Shown here piece by piece: positions 42,825 to 44,884 of a stretch of DNA of 44,884 nucleotides (the stretch's first letter is position 1; every line of letters starts with the position of its first letter). The stretch lies in NCBI GenBank assembly GCA_902541315.1, contig CACBQF010000007.1, positions 1 through 44,884 on the forward strand, given 5' to 3'. The DNA comes from an uncultured Pelagibacteraceae bacterium. GTDB taxonomy: Bacteria > Pseudomonadota > Alphaproteobacteria > Pelagibacterales > Pelagibacteraceae. The notes under the pieces were generated by a model. The model did not search any database and was not told the origin of the DNA. It was given only the letters and a program-made list of their open reading frames with translations. The translations under genes and the position numbers were made by a program.

Positions 42825-44117
42825 ATGAAAAATTCAGTAAATATTGCAATCATAGGCTTAGGACAAATAGGTATTTATCTTTACAACGAACTTAGATCAA
42901 AAAAAAAGGAAATTGAGAGAAAAACTGGAAAAAAAATTATTATTGCTGCTATTTCAGCAAAAAATAAGAATAAAAAACGAAAATTTCAAATTCAAAAAAA
43001 TATTTTCTTTAAAAAACCACTTCAAATTTTTAAAGACAAAAAAATAGATATACTATTTGAGTGTATAGGATTGTCTGATGGTATATCAAAAAAAATAGTA
43101 GAAACTGCTCTTAAAAATAAGATACACGTTATAACACCCAACAAAGCTCTAATAGCAAAACATGGTGATAGTTTAGCAAAACTTGCTGAAATAAATAAAG
43201 TAAATTTAGAATTTGAAGCCTCTGTTGCAGGAGGGATTCCTATTTTAAGAACAATAAAAGAAGGTTTGGCTACAAATAAAATTAATAAAGTTTATGGAAT
43301 TTTAAATGGAACAACAAATTATATTTTATCTGAAATGGAAAGTAGTAACGAAAATTTTGAAAAAGTTTTACAAAAAGCTCAACAACTTGGTTATGCTGAA
43401 CCGGGCAATCCAAAGCTTGATTTGAATGGATTTGATGCGTTTGCAAAAGTGAGAATCTTATCTGCACTTTCCTTTAATACACTAATCTCTAAACATAATT
43501 CCATAATGCAAGGTATTGAAAATATCGATTTAAAGGATATTAAAATTGCTAATCAATTAGGATTAAGAGTTAAACTTCTTGGTATTTCTCAAATAATTAA
43601 AAATAGATTATTTGAAACTGTGCATCCATGTTTAGTTAGTAAGAACACGTATATTGGTAATGTTAATGGTGTTATGAATGCAGTTATTATAGAGGGCAAA
43701 CCGATAGGTGAGAGTGTCTTACAAGGCGAGGGCGCTGGTCCGGGACCAACCTCATCTTCTTTATTGTCTGATTTGCTATCAATTTTGAGAGGAAATATTA
43801 AATATCCTTTTGGTTTATCCTCAAAAAAAAGAAAATCTCTCAAATTATTTAATAATGATAATTATACTAATTCTTTATATCTTAGATTTGAAGTTAATGA
43901 CAAACAGGGTGTTCTTTCCTTTATAACAAACAGATTAGCTAAATATAAAATTTCTGTAAAAAGAATAATTCAAACACCAGATAAAAAAAGCAAGAGGGCG
44001 ACAATAGTCATCATTACCCATAAAACTTCTGAGAAAAATGCTAGTAATTGCTTATCTATTTTTAAAAAAAATAAGAATATTCTTAAATCTCCAACATTAA
44101 TAAGATTATATAATTAA
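42825..44117 (+). CDS. hom: homoserine dehydrogenase
   Basis: Reduces aspartate semialdehyde to homoserine, the branch to threonine and methionine, and so feeds the metY pathway. The NAD site is IAIIGLGQIGIYL. The catalytic region has TPNKALIAKHG, EASVAGGIPILRTIKEGL, GILNGTTNYILSEM and AEPGNPKLDLNGFDAFAKVRILS. The C-terminal ~75 residues form an ACT domain (LRFEVNDKQGVLSFITNRLA), probably for feedback by threonine. At 430 residues it is complete. It shares its last base with the next gene's ATG. Confidence 0.96.
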   Translation: MKNSVNIAIIGLGQIGIYLYNELRSKKKEIERKTGKKIIIAAISAKNKNKKRKFQIQKNIFFKKPLQIFKDKKIDILFECIGLSDGISKKIVETALKNKIHVITPNKALIAKHGDSLAKLAEINKVNLEFEASVAGGIPILRTIKEGLATNKINKVYGILNGTTNYILSEMESSNENFEKVLQKAQQLGYAEPGNPKLDLNGFDAFAKVRILSALSFNTLISKHNSIMQGIENIDLKDIKIANQLGLRVKLLGISQIIKNRLFETVHPCLVSKNTYIGNVNGVMNAVIIEGKPIGESVLQGEGAGPGPTSSSLLSDLLSILRGNIKYPFGLSSKKRKSLKLFNNDNYTNSLYLRFEVNDKQGVLSFITNRLAKYKISVKRIIQTPDKKSKRATIVIITHKTSEKNASNCLSIFKKNKNILKSPTLIRLYN

Positions 44118-44884
44118 TGGATATTTACATAAAACTTTTTGAGGTTTTATTCCCTGTTTTCTTTGTAGTTGGTATTGGATATTACTTAGGTAAAAAAAAT
44201 CCTAAAATAGATACAACTTTTATTACTAATTTTGCTGCTAACGTAGGAACCCCAGCAATGATTATTTATGCTTTAAACCCAGTAAATATTTCGTTTAATA
44301 TTTTTTTAAATTTTTTTTGGTATTACGCACTGGCTATTATTGGTTTTATGATTACTGGAATAATAATACTATATCTTCTAAATACTAAAGATATTATAAG
44401 AGAATTACCCCCACTAACAATGCCAAACACTGGAAATATGGGTTTACCCATATGTTTGTTTGCCTATGGTTCACAAGGGCTTGGAGTTTCAGCCGCAATA
44501 TCTGCTCTGATTATCTTATGCCACTTTACTCTAGGTGTATTTCTTGCTGATAGAAAATTTAGTTTACACGTCATACTTAAAAGTCCTCCATTTTACGCAA
44601 TAATAATTTCTGTTTTTTTGCTTTATTATGATTTAGAACTTCCAGGGTTTGTTGAAAATACTACCTTTCTGTTAATGTATGCAACAATATTTTTGATTTT
44701 AATGTCTTTAGGAATTGCTCTAACAAGACTGAAGGTCTTTTCACTTAATAAAGCAATATTTTCCTCTATAGGACGAGTAATTATTGGTCCTATAATTGGA
44801 TACTTTTTGATTTTATATTTTAATCTAGAGGGATTTGCAGCGGGAGTTTTATTAATTCAATGTTCTATGCCAAGTGCTGTTCTT
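44117..44884 (+). CDS. AEC-family transporter, N-terminal part (cut by window end)
   Basis: Membrane permease of the auxin efflux carrier (AEC) family, which in bacteria exports or exchanges organic acids such as malate. The ATG at 44117 overlaps the hom stop (TAATG), and 256 codons are open to the window edge. Visible hydrophobic segments begin EVLFPVFFVVGIGYYLG. The family motifs FAANVGTPAMIIYAL, TMPNTGNMGLPICLFAYG and IQCSMPSAV are present. About 50-60 residues are likely missing at the C terminus. Co-transcription with hom is likely; the substrate is unknown. Confidence 0.85.
   Translation, partial: MDIYIKLFEVLFPVFFVVGIGYYLGKKNPKIDTTFITNFAANVGTPAMIIYALNPVNISFNIFLNFFWYYALAIIGFMITGIIILYLLNTKDIIRELPPLTMPNTGNMGLPICLFAYGSQGLGVSAAISALIILCHFTLGVFLADRKFSLHVILKSPPFYAIIISVFLLYYDLELPGFVENTTFLLMYATIFLILMSLGIALTRLKVFSLNKAIFSSIGRVIIGPIIGYFLILYFNLEGFAAGVLLIQCSMPSAVL

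Noticed and set aside
1..44884. Mobile element, prophage, CRISPR, toxin-antitoxin or defence system
   Set aside because: No transposase, integrase, repeat array or defence-type gene was seen; every substantial frame fits a housekeeping or metabolic family.

Overview
The window is strongly AT-rich (roughly 30 % GC by eye, not computed). It is packed with short, abutting genes and looks like a stretch of a streamlined marine alphaproteobacterial chromosome, most probably SAR11 / Pelagibacterales. The support is alphaproteobacterial gene order in several blocks (dapA-smpB-folK-spoT-pyrE-pdxJ-acpS-lepB-rnc-recO; glyA-nrdR-ribD-ribE-ribB-ribH-nusB-thiL-hppA; bamE / cyt-bc1 chaperone-rpmF-plsX-ihfA-merR-rpmG), a Lys/Asn/Ile-rich proteome and almost no intergenic DNA. 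I see no phage, insertion sequence, CRISPR array or genomic island, and no gene-free stretch longer than 300 bases.

Layout. 1-5677 (+): gatA (5' end cut off by the window), gatB, an O-methyltransferase, trhO, a MATE exporter and a secreted SNase-like nuclease. 5674-12339 (-): soxB-soxD-soxA-soxG for heterotetrameric sarcosine oxidase, followed in the same direction by a periplasmic amino-acid-type binding protein and an ABC permease with no ATPase. 12402-12493 (+): tRNA-Ser(GCU). 12509-16326 (-): a lytic transglycosylase and a TPR/GT9-like protein. 16370-23688 (+): a housekeeping run from dapA to recO. 23689-24678 (-): hemB. 24771-34260 (+): an Fe/2-oxoglutarate oxygenase-like gene, rpiB, glyA, nrdR, the riboflavin genes, nusB, thiL and hppA. 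34247-34732 (-): bamE. 34731-37259 (+): cyt bc1 chaperone to rpmG. 37260-37550 (-): chorismate mutase. 37594-38619 (+): ctaA. 38603-40752 (-): metY and an alpha/beta hydrolase. 40844-44884 (+): rplM, rpsI, argC, hom and an AEC transporter cut by the right edge.

How the genes work together. Sarcosine oxidase makes glycine and methylene-THF from methylated amines, and GlyA links glycine, serine and the same C1 pool. hom and metY belong to the homoserine/methionine branch, dapA to lysine, argC to arginine. The rib cluster makes the flavins used by sarcosine oxidase. RNase III, NusB, SmpB, IHF, SpoT and four ribosomal proteins are information-processing genes.

I found no obviously new multi-gene system. 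The most interesting signal is regulatory. At many genes that start a transcription unit, a good -10 box lies only 5-9 bases before the ATG and there is no Shine-Dalgarno sequence. spoT, dapA and argC share the form TGN-TATAAN-N5-ATG. This predicts leaderless mRNAs. Other points are fully abutting or overlapping convergent gene ends, an NrdR with CxC instead of CxxC zinc knuckles, a SpoT lacking its helical/zinc-finger region, a RibB with a dead GTP cyclohydrolase II domain, and the absence of rpoZ, era and fabH from their usual places.
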